Notes: a model not told the origin generated them from the letters alone. DNA of 64,000 nt from Sesamum alatum (GCA_034509735.1 JACGWO010000001.1:9006854-9070853); one strand, 5' to 3'; positions 1 through 12,002 are shown, counted from the first letter of the stretch. Translations and numbers: made by a program.

Positions 1-9
1 GTTTTTTTT

Positions 10-1043
10 CACTTACAAGAATGAAGATACAAGAGGGCAAGAAGTCGAACAATTATTTTCTCTTTCCAAATCGTCGAAACGAAAAAGTAGAAGAAATAAG
101 TATGAAAAGGAGTTAAAAGGAAAACAAAGGGGCAAGGAACTCGGTCACAGACGTGCCTGGTAACTGCTGGTTATTGGGTGGTTACCAAGATGGTGGTTAC
201 AAAAGAGGGTGGTTTATCAATAACCCCCTCTCCCCCTAAAGTAAAAGGTGTCAATCCACATGCCCATGCAACGAGGCGCCTTGCGTCACAGCCGTCAAAT
301 GACCTCTGACATTATTTCTTAGTCTGAGAGGGTTGTCCCTCTTGCTTAAGGGTAAAAACGGTTGGAATTCTGAAGGATGCCACTACTCTAAGGAGGAGGT
401 AGAGTCTTCCTCCTTCTCAGAGCCCACAGAAGAAGACAAGGGCTAGCCCAAGGAAGGTTTGGAGGGCCCAAGTAGCTAGGCCCACATCTTGTCGATGAGA
501 CCAACCCCTTTAAAAGCTCAAGCTCGGCCTAATAAGGCAGCCCAAGGCAACGGTGGCAGCCAGGCAAGCGAAAATGTCCCAACCACCCTCCCACGTGGAT
601 AGATACGTGAAGTCCGAGAGGGCCACGATTAGGAAACTGTCAATCCTTAGCCAACTATGCCAACTAACCTTTTTTTTTAGGGGGATTCAGATATATGAAG
701 ACCAAGAAGCCCTCTCCCGTCCGTCTCCGTAGAGTCCCCATAACATTAGACTCCTCACGCTATGAGGACTCCTCTAGTCTCTCACCTATAAATACAGGTT
801 TTTCATCCCTAAATGGGTAACGCATTCCTACACTCCAGATTGCAAATTTGTTTTGTGATACATTTACAACAACCATTATCCTTATTTTTTCGCACATTCT
901 TGCTTACGTTTTTCAAAATCATTTGCTAACTTGGATGTCGGAGTGCTTACGTATTTTTTGCATGTCCCGACCTATTGGAGCCAAGGGTCACATCAATCAA
1001 TCCCAAAGCTATACCCAAGAATGAGCATTTTTTGCTCGCATCA
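10..1043 (+). repeat. LTR of a gypsy-like retrotransposon, inverted relative to the LTR at 1288-2380
   Basis: This block is the reverse complement, with divergence, of 1288-2380; the pairing runs from the CACTTACAAG end near base 11 to the GCTCGCATCA end at 1043. A TATA box (TATAAATA near 786) and a short stem-loop near the terminus (GAGCA, T-rich loop, TGCTC, 1024-1038) fit an LTR read on the plus strand. No primer-binding site follows it. A 244-bp AT-rich spacer (1044-1287), with an (AT)n run at about 1043-1065, separates the two copies. The left end may be cut by the window edge. Confidence 0.75.
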
Positions 1044-1287
1044 TATATATATATATATATATATATTAGGTTGGCTTTATCACCCAAAAATTGCATTCTT
1101 ATTTTTCTACTTTATCAACGAATGATGTAATATTATTACCGGTCATTGTTGTATGAATCATTTAATCAATGCATGGTGCAGGACGAAAAAAGGGCTAGTT
1201 ATTATTCTATCTAATAAGTTTATATGTCTAAATTTAAATTTCATGTTAAATTAAGTTATTTGATAAAATATCTTGATGAATCATACT

Positions 1288-2380
1288 TGATGTGAGCAAA
1301 AAATGCTCGCTCTCGGATACGACTTTGGGCTTGATGGACGTGATCCCTAGGCCAATAAGTCAGAAAATGGGACCTGTAAAAATATGTTAGCACTCCGGCG
1401 GTCAATTCAGCAAATGATTTTGAAAAGTATAAGCAAGAATGCGTCAGAAAATAATGAGGATGATTGTGGTGGTTGCAGCATAAAATAACTGTGCAATGTG
1501 TTGTGTGAGAGTGTGTTCCCCATTTAGGGGTAAAAACCCTATATTTATCAATGGGAGACTAAAAGAGTCCCCATAGCATAAGGAGCCCAATCTTGCAAAG
1601 ATTTTAAGGAGACGGATGGGAGAGGGCTTCTTGGTCTTTAGATGGATAAGTCCCCTCAAAATCGGACTTTGTTGATTTTCAAATAAGGGCGACCAGTTTC
1701 CACTCGAGCCCTTCTTGAAATCTGTCTATCCGTCCACGTCAGTTGATGACTGGAAAAACACAGCCTTGCTGGCTGCCTTCGTGGCCCTGAGCTTTTGGGA
1801 TTTCCTTCCTGGTTGGGCCTTCCTAGATGGAGCCTACTATTTTTAGGCTTACTTCTTGTTCTGATTGGCGTGGGCCTAGCCCTTCGGGCTCCGCACTCTT
1901 CCTCAGACCAAGCCTACTCCATTCATCATGGCTCTCCGGATCTGGGTCATACCATTCAGTCCCCCCCCCCCTCCCGATTCTGAGAAGGAGGAAGACTCAA
2001 CCCTCCTCATAGTAGTAGCCTTCTTCGGACCTCCAACAGTCTTCGCCTTTAAACAAGAGGGACAACCCTCTCGGATTAAGAAATGGTGTCAAAGGTGATT
2101 TGAAAGCTGTGACGTGAGATGCCTCATTGCCCTAGCGCGTGGGCTGACACCCTCTATTTGGGGGGTGGCGTTATTGATAAACTACCCCCACCATCTTGGT
2201 AACCGCCCAATAATTAGCAGTTACTTAGCATGTCTGTGAGTGACCGATATCATTGCCCTTTCAGGTTCCTTTTAACTCCTCTCTATACTTACTCTCTTCT
2301 ACTTTTTCTCTCCCACGATTTGGAGAGAGAAATTGATTTTGCCTATTTCTTGCTCTCTTGTATCTTCATTCTTGTAAGTG
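1288..2380 (-). repeat. Full-length LTR, minus orientation (3' LTR of an internally deleted element)
   Basis: It pairs as an inverted repeat with 10-1043 and as a direct repeat with 3510-3972. Read on the minus strand it ends in CACATCA at 1288 after the same GAGCA/TGCTC stem-loop. On the minus strand it is the downstream LTR of the element whose internal remnant is 2381-3509. Poly-C (about 1962-1973) and small indels show age. ORFs in this block are short and unsupported. Confidence 0.75.
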
Positions 2381-2452
2381 ATAAACTTTCTTCTCGCCTG
2401 TTTTCTTGCATTTCATCTTTATTTCCAGCATTATGTTCTTTCTTTGGAAAAA

Positions 2453-3290
2453 ATGGCATCTTCGAATGAATCTATGAGACTGGTCGGGGAATGTCCGCCG
2501 GACGAGGATCCCTACAAAGCCACCTCTGGAGGGCTAGGTTCTGGTCCTCACTTTCATAGAGGAGCTCGTAGGTGGAGTCTAAGGAAGGCAACGGATGAGC
2601 ACCGCCGCCTTGGGGGTGAACCTTCTAAGGGTGATGCCGCTTCAGACGATGAGTAGGAGGTGGTGGCTGACTCCTCCCCTGGCAAGGAGGCAGAGCCTCT
2701 TATTGTCAGTGGGGAAGGGGAGAGGGTGACCAGCCCTATTCTCTTGGAGGATGTTCCCACATCCCTCCGTCTTTCTGACCTGGAACAGCTCATGGCGGAG
2801 TACGCTATCCCGAATGATTTTGCCCTTCTTGTTCCTTCCCCTAATAATCAGTCAAACCTTCCTCCCCTCAACTGTCTGTGTTTCTTTACGGCCCAGCTGA
2901 AAGATGGCCTCCATTTCCCATATCTTCTTTTTACGAGGACATTTCCTGTACTTTTGGGGTTTCCCTAAACCAACTTGCCCCAAACTCCTTCCGTATCCTG
3001 GCTTGTTTCACCATGATCTTTGAATACAACGGTTTTATTCCCACGGGTCCAGATTTCTTGGCCTAGGTTGAGCTGAAAACATCAGAACCCAGAGTCTTTC
3101 ACTTCTCCCCCCACCAGGGGGTACAGTTTTTGCCTGCCCCTAACGTTCCTAAGTTGTGGAGGGGCAGTTTTTCGACGTCCTTCCTCCTACCCCTTGGGTG
3201 TTTCCCCGTTGCTGGTTATATGATCTCCCCCCTTTGGTTTTTTTCTCCATTCGTGATCGATCGGCAGCCCTGACTGCCCTCCTTGAGGAC
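2453..3290 (+). pseudogene. Antisense accessory ORF of a gypsy-type element (Transposase_28 / PF04195-like), decayed
   Basis: An ATG at 2453 opens a frame beginning MASSNESMRLVGE. It has a stop (TAG) at 2654 and then continues in the same frame to about 2925. After a frameshift, the second frame to 3066 reads FGVSLNQLAPNSFRILACF. The pattern of a short hydrophobic segment followed by L-x-P-N-S-(F/W)-R-I-L matches, from memory, the plant putative gypsy-type transposon domain. A further stretch to about 3290 contains HFSPHQG. The ORF reads away from the LTR and in the opposite direction to the LTR-defined element, which fits the antisense ORFs known between pol and the 3' LTR in some plant Ty3/gypsy elements. 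Its product has no established role. Several stops and frameshifts make it non-coding today. Confidence 0.6.
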
Positions 3291-3509
3291 CTGAACCCCC
3301 ATCCCTATGACTGCGGGGGTTGATAGAAAAGAGGCTCTTACCCCACTTCCGCCTTAGTTCTAAAGGTATTTACTACTTTTGCATGTTCAACTATTCTTTC
3401 TATCTGTTTTGGTCACCTAGAGTTGATCTGTTGTTATTTTTATTTATTGTAGAGAGAATCATGTTCAGTAAGTATTTGTGATGTGGTCTCCAGAGCAGCT
3501 CCGGGGGTG

Positions 3510-3972
3510 AGAATAAGTTACCCATTGAGGGGTAAAAACCCTGTATTTATAGGTGAGAGACTTGAAGAGACCCCATAGCATAATGAGACCAATCTTTCGA
3601 GGATTCAAAGGAGATGGATGGGAGAGGCCTTCTTGGTCTTCGGATGGATAAGTCCCCTCAAAATCGGACTTTGTTGGATTTTCATATAAGGGCAAACAGT
3701 TTCCACTCGCGCCCTTCTCGGAATCTGTGTGTCCGTCCATGTCAGTTCATGACTAGAAAAACACAACCTTGTTGGCTGCCTTCCTGGCCCTGAGCTTTCG
3801 GGATTTCCTCCTGGGTTGGGCTTTCCTAGATAGAGCCTTCTATTTTTAGGCTTACTTCTTGTTCTGACTGGAGAAGCCGTGGGCCTAGACCCTTGGGCTG
3901 CCACACTCTTCCTCAGACCAGGCCTGCTCCATTCATCCTGGGCTTGCCGAATCCGAGTCCTACCAATACTCT
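3510..3972 (-). repeat. Truncated LTR copy, direct repeat of 1515-1975
   Basis: Blocks such as the AGGGGTAAAAACCCT motif, the TATTTATAGGTGAGAG TATA region and the polypyrimidine stretch line up one to one with the LTR at 1288-2380 in the same orientation. It therefore looks like the remaining part of the upstream LTR of the minus-strand element, with gag-pol and the rest of this LTR deleted. 3973-4147 holds only AT-rich sequence in which I see nothing. Confidence 0.65.
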
Positions 3973-4156
3973 ATGCTATTTTCATCCACAGTCAATGAGG
4001 AAAAATTAACTTTGAATTAATAACTATATGATTCACCTATCAAAGTATGTTTCATTCCAACAATATAAATAATCTTATTTAAGAGACTTCTTAAAATTAT
4101 GAAATTGATTGTTCTTTAAAAATCAAGTTTTGAAGCCCATAACATAGTTAATTATT

Positions 4157-4654
4157 GGGTTAATTACACTTAGACCCCCTCTGAAAATGCATAATTACAC
4201 TTTCCCCCAAAGAAGTTTTGAAATTACACTTACACTCCCTACAAAAATTCTCTGTTTACACTTGACCCCCATTCGTTAAAGTTTGGACGAAAAATGTTCA
4301 CGCCAACAAAAATAATTACAAAATTTTTCAATTTTTCCCATTATTTAACATTTTCATGTATATTTTTGTACTTAAAAGAGGATAAGTGTAATATATACAT
4401 ATAGAGTGAGGCCAATATTATTATATTTTTTCCTTATAAGTACAAAATTATTATACGAGAATGTTAAGCGAAAGGTAAAATTGAAAATTTATGTAATTAT
4501 TTTTGTTGAAATGAACATTTTCCGTCAAACTGTAACGAATGGAGGTCAGGTGTAAACAGAGAATTTTCAAATGGGGTGTAAGTGTAATTTCAAAACTTCT
4601 TTGGGGGAAAGTGTAATTATACATTTTCAGAGGGGGTCTAAGTGTAATTAACCC
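4157..4654. mobile_element. Mutator-like MITE (TIR-MULE), 498 bp
   Basis: Long terminal inverted repeats of about 180 bp start GGGTTAATTACACTTAGACC on the left and mirror this at the right end (AAGTGTAATTAACCC). The flanks carry a 9-bp near-perfect target duplication (TTAATTATT at 4148-4156, TAAATTATT at 4655-4663), the size typical of Mutator transposition. There is no coding capacity. The region to its right, 4664-5560, is AT-rich and I see no gene in it. Confidence 0.8.
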
Positions 4655-5837
4655 TAAATTATTTATAGTTAAATTCTAGTCACTATAAACTAGATTCTAT
4701 ACTTATTTTTATCATCTCAAGAACTTCAAATAATAAAACGTTTAAAATTTATTCACAACATTATAACACTTAAAACTTAGTTGTGTATATATATATTATA
4801 TACATTAATCCTAATCTATATTTTGAGTTAGCCTATAAGAAGAAACTTGATTTTCAATATTCTTCGAAGAGATTTGTTATATGTGTATACTCAAATATTA
4901 GTGTTCCAAATAAAGTTGAACTGAAATTTGATATTTTCCAATTAGTGATTATTTTAAAGGTTTTACTCATACTTTTATGTGGTTTGGACATCAAGTGTGC
5001 GCCACAGTTTTAGTAATTCTTCGATGCCTTTTGACACACTTATACAAAAAAAAATTACTAAAACTAAATATAAATTACTAAGCAAAGTGGGCTAAATTAT
5101 ATTAATATTATAAAAAAAAATTGCAAACATAACCCAAAATGGGTATACTTGCAAGAATAGCATGAATCGTTTCCCAAGTAATGACTTACTCTTTATATAT
5201 TTTTTTACAGACAAATGCATGAGTTATTACCCAGGTAACAACTCATGCACTGTTTTTATTTTCTTCTTTTTTTTTATATATCCGACCATGAGTCGTTCGC
5301 CCAGCTAAAGACTGGCAACTTATTTTTTTCATTTATTATAATATTTTATATTTATAGATACTATATAATTAATTAACACTTTAAATTTACTATTTATAAT
5401 ATTTAATTTATAATTTAAAGAACTAATTCTAATTATAAGTAAATAAGTATTATTTTGAATTATAATATTTTAATTTTTATTTAATATTGTTATGATTGAA
5501 AAAGATTAATAAATAGAAAAAACTTAAATATGTAATTAATTTTTTAACGACCAATAAACTCGAAAATTTACTTTAGAAAAGAAATATAATCAAGTATTAG
5601 CTTCATTACTTTGCCATTTAAGACCCCGCCTTGCCACAGGAGTTTGGCTTTATTGGGATTGGATATGAAATTGCTATCTTGCACAGGCTTGTGGTCAGTC
5701 CATCTCATTAGGAATTCAGGCAGTTTGTCGTTGAATCGGACGAGTAGAGACACGAAGAGTAGTATCGTGGACCAACTGACATTCTGGGACATCTCAATAC
5801 TCTTCTGCCATTAAAGGTTAAAAAATCTTAGAATATG

Positions 5838-6620
5838 TCATTCTATAAGATAATAAATCATAATATTGTTTAACCGTTGATGCATCGTTAAGCCTGTTTC
5901 ATTGCATACCTTTTGAGCGTGAGAGCAAGGAATTCCAAATAAAAGACAGAATGAGCAAAAGTAATTTCCACGATTGTAGTCACAGAAAGGCGGCAAACCC
6001 CTTTCATAACTCCATTGATACGTTTTGACATGTTGGTTATCATAACCCTGCACCAGCCATCCGCCATCATGAGAAGTTTTCCATTTTTTCTTTTCAATCT
6101 GGTCTACGTACATTAAAACTTCTAGCTTTATACTTCTTATCACATCCGTAGTGCGACTAAATTTTTTGATTTGATATTGAAAACCAGCTCTCCAACAAAG
6201 ATCCTTCAACTGCACGTTGTTATAATGATTATTAAAGTTGGAATATACATACCCCAAGCAATATCGATGTACACCAAAAGGAGGAATAAAGTAAGGAATG
6301 TCATCTATTGCTCCCATGAGACCCGAATGACGGTCAGAAATAAGGCACATCCCAAACATGCTTCTGATAATATGTTTACTCAACGTTTGAGGAAATCATT
6401 TCCATGATAAATATGATGTTTCATCGACAATAGCAAATGCAAGAGGTAGTACCTAGTGATTCTCATTCTTGACAGCTACAATCAACATTTCATGCTTAAA
6501 CTTTGTGTGTAAATGAGTTTCATCTACACTGATGACTTCGCAACAAAACTGAAACCCTTTGATACATGGTCTGAGCACCAGAATATGTATTCGGTCAAAT
6601 GCACCACTTGAGCGCTAGAA
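5838..6620 (-). pseudogene. MULE transposase remnant
   Basis: Conceptual translation on the minus strand gives, in order, a VISVDETHLHTKFK block, PLAFAIVDETSYLSWK, and MCLISDRHSGL. These are the first-Asp and second-Asp regions of the MULE-type DDE transposase domain. A downstream segment contains a zinc-knuckle-like CSFCLLFGIPCSHAQKV (C-x2-C-x6-C-x-H), as expected for the SWIM zinc finger that follows in MULE proteins. In-frame stops fall just after VAVKNENH and after YLSWK, and a further stop lies upstream near 6618, so this is not a functional gene. The remaining frame to 5838 is open for 181 codons. No matching terminal repeats were found around it, so its original element cannot be delimited. 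Confidence 0.75.
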
Positions 6621-6727
6621 TGTTTTGTGCACTCATTCAATAATTGTTCCTTCATTTCATTTTTTCAATGCGCTTTTATATAGAGCTATCCCATGTGCCA
6701 TAAATAATTTCACGAGCCACTCTCAAA

Positions 6728-7752
6728 TGCATTATATTAAATACTTATTTACGAAATTTGTCAAAATGTACTAAATTTTTTTATTAAGCTTTTTTTCAGG
6801 TAATATAAATCAAAATACTATATTTTAGTATCCTCTAAAACTATAATCTGAGATATTGACTAATAACTCTAATATATGGTGAATTTTGAAATAAATGTGC
6901 GCATTTTGTTGAATAGTGGATATTGAAATTAATTATAACAATAAAATTCATATGCATTATATTAAATATCCCAATATTTATTTACAAAAGATATCAAAAC
7001 ACACTAAATTGTTGATTAAGCTTGCTTTTAGACAATATAAATATAAATACCGTATTTTATTATCATCAAAAATTAAAATGATGACGATATTGACTAATAC
7101 TTTTAATATATGGTGACTTTTGAAACAAATGCATTTTGTTGTAGTGAATACTGAAATATAACAATAAAAATTCATATGATTTATATTAAATATTTATTTA
7201 CAAAAAAAATATTAAAACGTACTAAATTGTTGATTAAGCTTGTTTTTAGATAAAAATAAAATACACTTTATTATCATCTAAAATTAAAATATGAGATGTT
7301 AACTAATAATTCTAATATATGGTGAATATTAAAACAAATTCATTTTACTTTAGTGGATATTGAAATATAACAATAGAATTCATATGTATTTTATTAAATA
7401 TTTTTTTACAAAGAAAAACATCAGAACTTATTAAATTATTGATTAAACTTATTTTAAGATAATATAAACCAAAATAAAATATTTTAATATCATCTAAAAC
7501 TAAAATATAAGATATTGACTAATAATTCTAATATATGATGAATTTCGAAATAAATGCATTTTGTTGTGGTGGATTTTAAATTATAACAATAAAATTCATA
7601 TGCATTATATTATATATTTATTTACAAAAAAAAAAATATCAAAACTTACTGAATTATTGATTAAGCTTGTATTTTAGACAATATAAATAAAGTACCACAT
7701 TACTATTATCGAAAATTACAATAAGAGATATATTGACTAATAATTCTAACTA
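6728..7752. repeat. AT-rich tandem array, about five units of roughly 218 bp
   Basis: Diverged units begin near 6728, 6954, 7175, 7390 and 7603. Each has the order TTCATATGCATTATATTAAAT, a TATTTATTTACAAA block, ACTAAATTGTTGATTAAGCTT, TATTGACTAATAATTCTAATAT and GATATTGAAATATAACAAT. The spacing is about 213-226 bp. The array is interrupted at 7753 by an LTR and similar sequence resumes after 8783. It resembles a small satellite or an internal repeat of a lost transposon. No coding potential. Confidence 0.75.
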
Positions 7753-8783
7753 ATGCGTACTGGAGTCCAACAGCATTACAATGATTGAAGAATCTTCACG
7801 AAAATCCTAAAATCAAAGGAGCACTAACTTGCAAAACAGTGGTTAGCACTCCAATAGTTAAGTCATTAATGATTTTACTGAATAAGTAAAGGAAAAACTT
7901 GAAATAATGTTAGAATAATGATTGAATATGATGAGAGAGTGAAAATTCGTGTGGAGTGCAAAAGTGAGCTAAACATCGAGAGAGATTGAGAGTGAGAGTA
8001 TGAGAGTCTTGTTACCAAAATAGCTACACAATGCCTCCATTTATAGGTAGTCGAAGAGCAAGATCCAAGAAGTACTTAGGGCAAATCATACACCGTTAGA
8101 AAGTTGCACGTGTTAGCTACTTAACAAAAAATCGATTCATGATTTGGACTTGTTGATGAAGATATGACCTCTGACCGAATCTTGCCCAGTCTATCCGAGA
8201 ATTGAGGAATCCGTTTACCTACTGCTTGAGGAGTTGATTACAGTCAGATTACGCGGAATTAGATGGAGATTCTTTAGTATGATGTATCTTATGATATTAG
8301 AAATATGTGTGATGTGTCGTAATTGTTGTATGTTGAACGCCTTGCTAGATTCACTATAAGAAAATAACTTAATAGCAACGAAAAAATTTATTGCTGAAAT
8401 CAGCAACGAGCTAATTAGCAAGTAAAATTCTCGTTGCTAATCTAAACAACATAATATATATTTTAAACAATTCATTGCTAAACTTTTTAGCAAGTAAATT
8501 TTTGTTGCTAAATCATTAGCAAGTAAATTTCTTGTATTAAATAATGCATTAGCAACAAAAATTTATATACTAATTAGCTCGACGCTAATTTTTTTCGTTG
8601 CTATTAAACGTTTTTCGTGTAGTGATTGGGCTTGTTTCTTGAGTCAGGCATGTTAGAAATAATAAAACATATTGTAGGTTTGATACCTTGCTCATGAACC
8701 AGTAGGGCCTGTCCTGCTGTGTTGCTCGATGGGCCCACTTCCTTAGCTTGAGCTTTAAGAAAAAAATATTTGATGGGACATCA
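7753..8783 (-). mobile_element. Solo LTR, minus orientation, carrying a nested MITE
   Basis: The block starts TGCGTACTGG and ends GGGACATCA, so it is bounded by TG and CA. A second copy is at 29057-29836, and truncated copies lie at 54984-55165 and 55945-56180. All share GTGGTTAGCACTCC-like and AATCAAAGGAGCACTAAC-like blocks. Read on the minus strand a TATA box (CTATAAATGG) lies near 8038-8048. No internal retrotransposon sequence adjoins it, hence solo. It splits the tandem array. A clean target duplication is not visible. Confidence 0.7.
8352..8624. mobile_element. CACTA-type MITE inserted into the LTR
   Basis: The 273-bp element starts CACTATAAGAAAATAAC and ends CGTTTTTCGTGTAGTG, giving CACTA termini with inverted repeats that both lead into TTAATAGCAACGA. 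A 3-bp duplication ATT flanks it (8349-8351, 8625-8627), the size expected for CACTA elements. The paralogous LTR at 29057-29836 has the uninterrupted site near 29675, which confirms insertion. Non-coding. Confidence 0.85.
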
Positions 8784-8887
8784 TTAATATATTGAGAATT
8801 TTAAATATAAACTTGATATAATATTGAATATGTAGTTAAATATTAAAAATATTTATAAATAAATAAAAATTAACCAAAAAAAAAAGT

Positions 8888-9400
8888 ATGAGCTCGCGAG
8901 CCGAACATAAATAATGCAGCTCGAGCTTGATCTCGAAATTGAACCGGCTTGCGAACTAACGAGCCGACTCGGCTCATCTTGCACCCCTATAGGGGAATAC
9001 GTCTTGTGCCCATCACAAAACACAATTTCTCCCAAAAGAACTCGTCCCAAAATATTGGGATGAAACCGTCACAAATATAATGAAAACGAACGTTGCAAAA
9101 ATCCATTAAATATCTGGGCACGTACCTCATATTTTTGCACAGAGTGACATCACAAAAATCGTCCCAAAAATCACCCGTCATTAAAATATATTGAGTGTTG
9201 CGATGGAAAAATTTTCTTCCCAATCAAAATTATGGGGTTTACGACGAATTTTTCCACCTGTTGCAATATACTACAACTTGTGCCAGAGTATGTCACAAAT
9301 ACTTTACGATGGATTTGCTACAATTTTCCACTTGGCCATTTTAAAACCCATCGAAAATTTTGGTTTATTACGAATTCTTAAGAAATTCATTGCAAAAAGA
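8888..9400. other. Debris of DNA transposons (hAT-like end and CACTA-like satellite sequence)
   Basis: 8888-8996 has repeated CGAGC/GCTCG words ending in GCACCCCTATAGGGG, which resembles the TAGGGGTGCA end of plant hAT elements. 9000-9380 has words such as GACGAATTTTTCC and CGATGGATTTGC seen in non-autonomous CACTA elements. No paired ends were found, so the assignment is weak. Short ORFs here are not convincing genes. Confidence 0.3.
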
Positions 9401-9591
9401 TTGTTTTTTTTTTTTTCTTTTTTGTTCTTTTGGTTGTGGTATAGACCCATGAAGATATTGGGGACCGATCATAGAACACAAGAGTTATTGTGATTGATTT
9501 ATATATACATATATACATACTCAAAGGTGACATTGTGAAAGCTTTGTTTAGTGAAATTCACATTCTCTGCAATTGTTTATTAGTATTATAT

Positions 9592-9807
9592 AGAGAAAAA
9601 TGCATGCAATCCTCCTGTGACTATGTTTTTTAAAATGAATTAATTTACCTCCCCATATTTTTTAAAATGGAGCAATTTACCTCCCTAGACGAGGAGGTAA
9701 ATTGCTCCATTTTAAATAACACAGGGAGGAAAATTGTTAATTTTTTTTTCATAAGGAAATAATTTGCTCATTTGTAATATTACAGGAAGGTAAATTACAA
9801 TAAACCC
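9592..9807. mobile_element. Degenerate Mutator-like MITE, 216 bp
   Basis: A palindromic centre near 9695 (ACCTCCCTAGACGAGGAGGT) and inverted arms built from AATTTACCTCC / GGAGGTAAATT words form a foldback. Flanks show an 8-of-9 duplication (GTATTATAT at 9583-9591, GTATTATAC at 9808-9816). 9817-10768 is the 3' flank of the subtilase gene; it is AT-rich and I see no further gene. Confidence 0.55.
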
Positions 9808-10768
9808 GTATTATACGTGTAGAGAAGGAAAACTTGAAGAAGATTCCGGACAAATAAACATAGAACGACAAAAATTCTCTAGCTAGATGCTATTGTTCAA
9901 TTGAGTTTTGATACAATGAGGCCAGTTGCCGATTTTTTTCTTTTTTTTCAAAATTCATTTAATTAGGTACTTTTAAGTGTTTGTACACATGCATGACTGT
10001 AGAGTTGATCTCTTATTGTGAGTATGGGCAATTCATGAACCTTTTGGATTTATGTGATTTTTTAGGAAATATATATTGTGATCAAAATTAGTTCTTTGCA
10101 CAACTGAGCATGAGTGGAGGCCTTAATTTGATGGGACGTAGAATAAGAGGCGGATGCGTTTTTGGAGCGTCTGGATAGACGTAAGTTGAAGGTTTGACGA
10201 TTTGGTTGCATGGTTTGATAGTGGAACATCCAAACGGTCATAACTTTTTATTCGATTGAAATTACGGGACAACCTACCCACTGTTTCGATCATCTTCGAG
10301 AGGACTATCATCATGAGGGGCCATTATTCGTCGCGAAATTCAATTGTTTCGATCATTGTCCCGGCGATTCTTTAAATTTTTCTATTTTCCAGTCAGCATT
10401 AATTATTTTCCTATTTTCTATAGTTATCTTGTAGGCCTGATTTTTTTTAGATTATTGCTAATATGGTAGCATATTTTGGGGCTGAGTCTCGTGGGCTTTT
10501 CAGATAGTCCAAATTTTAGCCAACTTCAAACTTATTTTACCTATACTAAGATAGACTCTTTCTTTCTAAATAGTTGATAACTCTGTTAAGATATTCATTC
10601 AACAATAAACTATTTTACTTTCAATCTCTAGTTTTTCAAGAATATTAGAGACATATTCTTACTAATCCTTACTTTCAATTGCTTCCCCTCCATCGTCATG
10701 AAACCCAAACAAATCAACTTGGCAACCCTTACACAATTGTGTTGTTGCTAATAGTGTGGTCCATTACA

Positions 10769-11966
10769 TTAGAGATTTATGGTTGTCCCCAAACTAAGTT
10801 GTTTAGGAATCCCGTTTGGGTGGTTGGATGCTGGTGTTGCACGGACAACGATTGGGCTCCTCACCTTGTGTCTCCCATCCGACCATATCAAATCTCCGAA
10901 TGTGTAGACATCATGCGCTGCGCTGGTTGCGTTTCTGGTCAATGTCAACGTCAACTCGAACTTCCTTTCATCACCAATCTTTGTAAATTGCAAACTGTTA
11001 GGCTTCACAGATACTAAAACTCCGAGTGGTGGCCGAACCTCAGCAACATATGTCCCAGGAGAGCCGACATTCTTCAACACTCGACTCACAGTGACTGAGC
11101 CGGAGAGTGCAGGCACTGTTATTGAAGGGTAGTTGAAATTCAATATGTTTGGTTTGATTAAGGGACATGTATAGCTATCGGTGAATGTCCTCATTATGGT
11201 TTCGTTATAACCAATACCACAAAGGAACATTTCGTAATCTCTCATGCTCAAGTCATATACCAAGCCTGGATCGGCTGCCAGGTTCGGCCTAATAAGCCCT
11301 GCTCCGTAGGTAAATGGTGTTCCTTCAACTGAAGACGTCCCGTCAAGAATAGGCCGGTGCGTGTTACTCAACGTGGTTGCTGCACATGATATGTTATAAT
11401 TAAGACTGTCAACATGGAAGTCGATTGATGCAAGAAAAGTGTAATTTCATTTGGTGATTGTAAGTACCAGTAGTCATGAGAGCAGATCGAATAGCAGCCG
11501 GACTCCAATGGGGATGGAGAACTTTGAGAAGAGCAACTATGGCAGCGGCTGTAGGACAAGCCATGGATGTTCCACTCATAAAAGCATATTTAGTCCTACG
11601 AGGATCAGAGGGCAATCCTGATGGGCTTGTGGCCTCTGTATAGGCAGCCATGATGTCTACTCCAGGTGCTATGATATCAGGCTGTATACATGTTATATAT
11701 AAATATGAATCCAGATAGAAATTAAACTCAATTATCAGTAAAGAAGACAGTGAATGGAACAAATTAGAGATGGAGTGAGTGGTTATAACATTCACCTTGA
11801 GGATTTCTGGCTTTATTTTATTTGGGCCTCGGGAGGAGAAATCAGCAACTACAGGAGCTGGTTTTACCCCATGATCTACCTTTGTGGATGTAATTAAAGC
11901 CATTGGATTTCTATTGAAAACATTAACAATATATAAGTTGAAAATATACATGCATGCATGCATGTT

Positions 11967-12002
<36 letters not shown>

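Noticed and set aside
931..1125. Short ORF ending in an Ile-Tyr repeat
   Set aside because: It crosses the LTR end and an (AT)n run.
5568..5814. Overlapping ORFs on both strands, at first thought to be a plant mobile domain piece
   Set aside because: No residue pattern of the domain could be matched convincingly on either strand; treated as unannotated transposon flank.
10679..11017. Plus-strand ORF of 112 codons
   Set aside because: It is antisense to the last exon of the subtilase, whose frame has clear family motifs.
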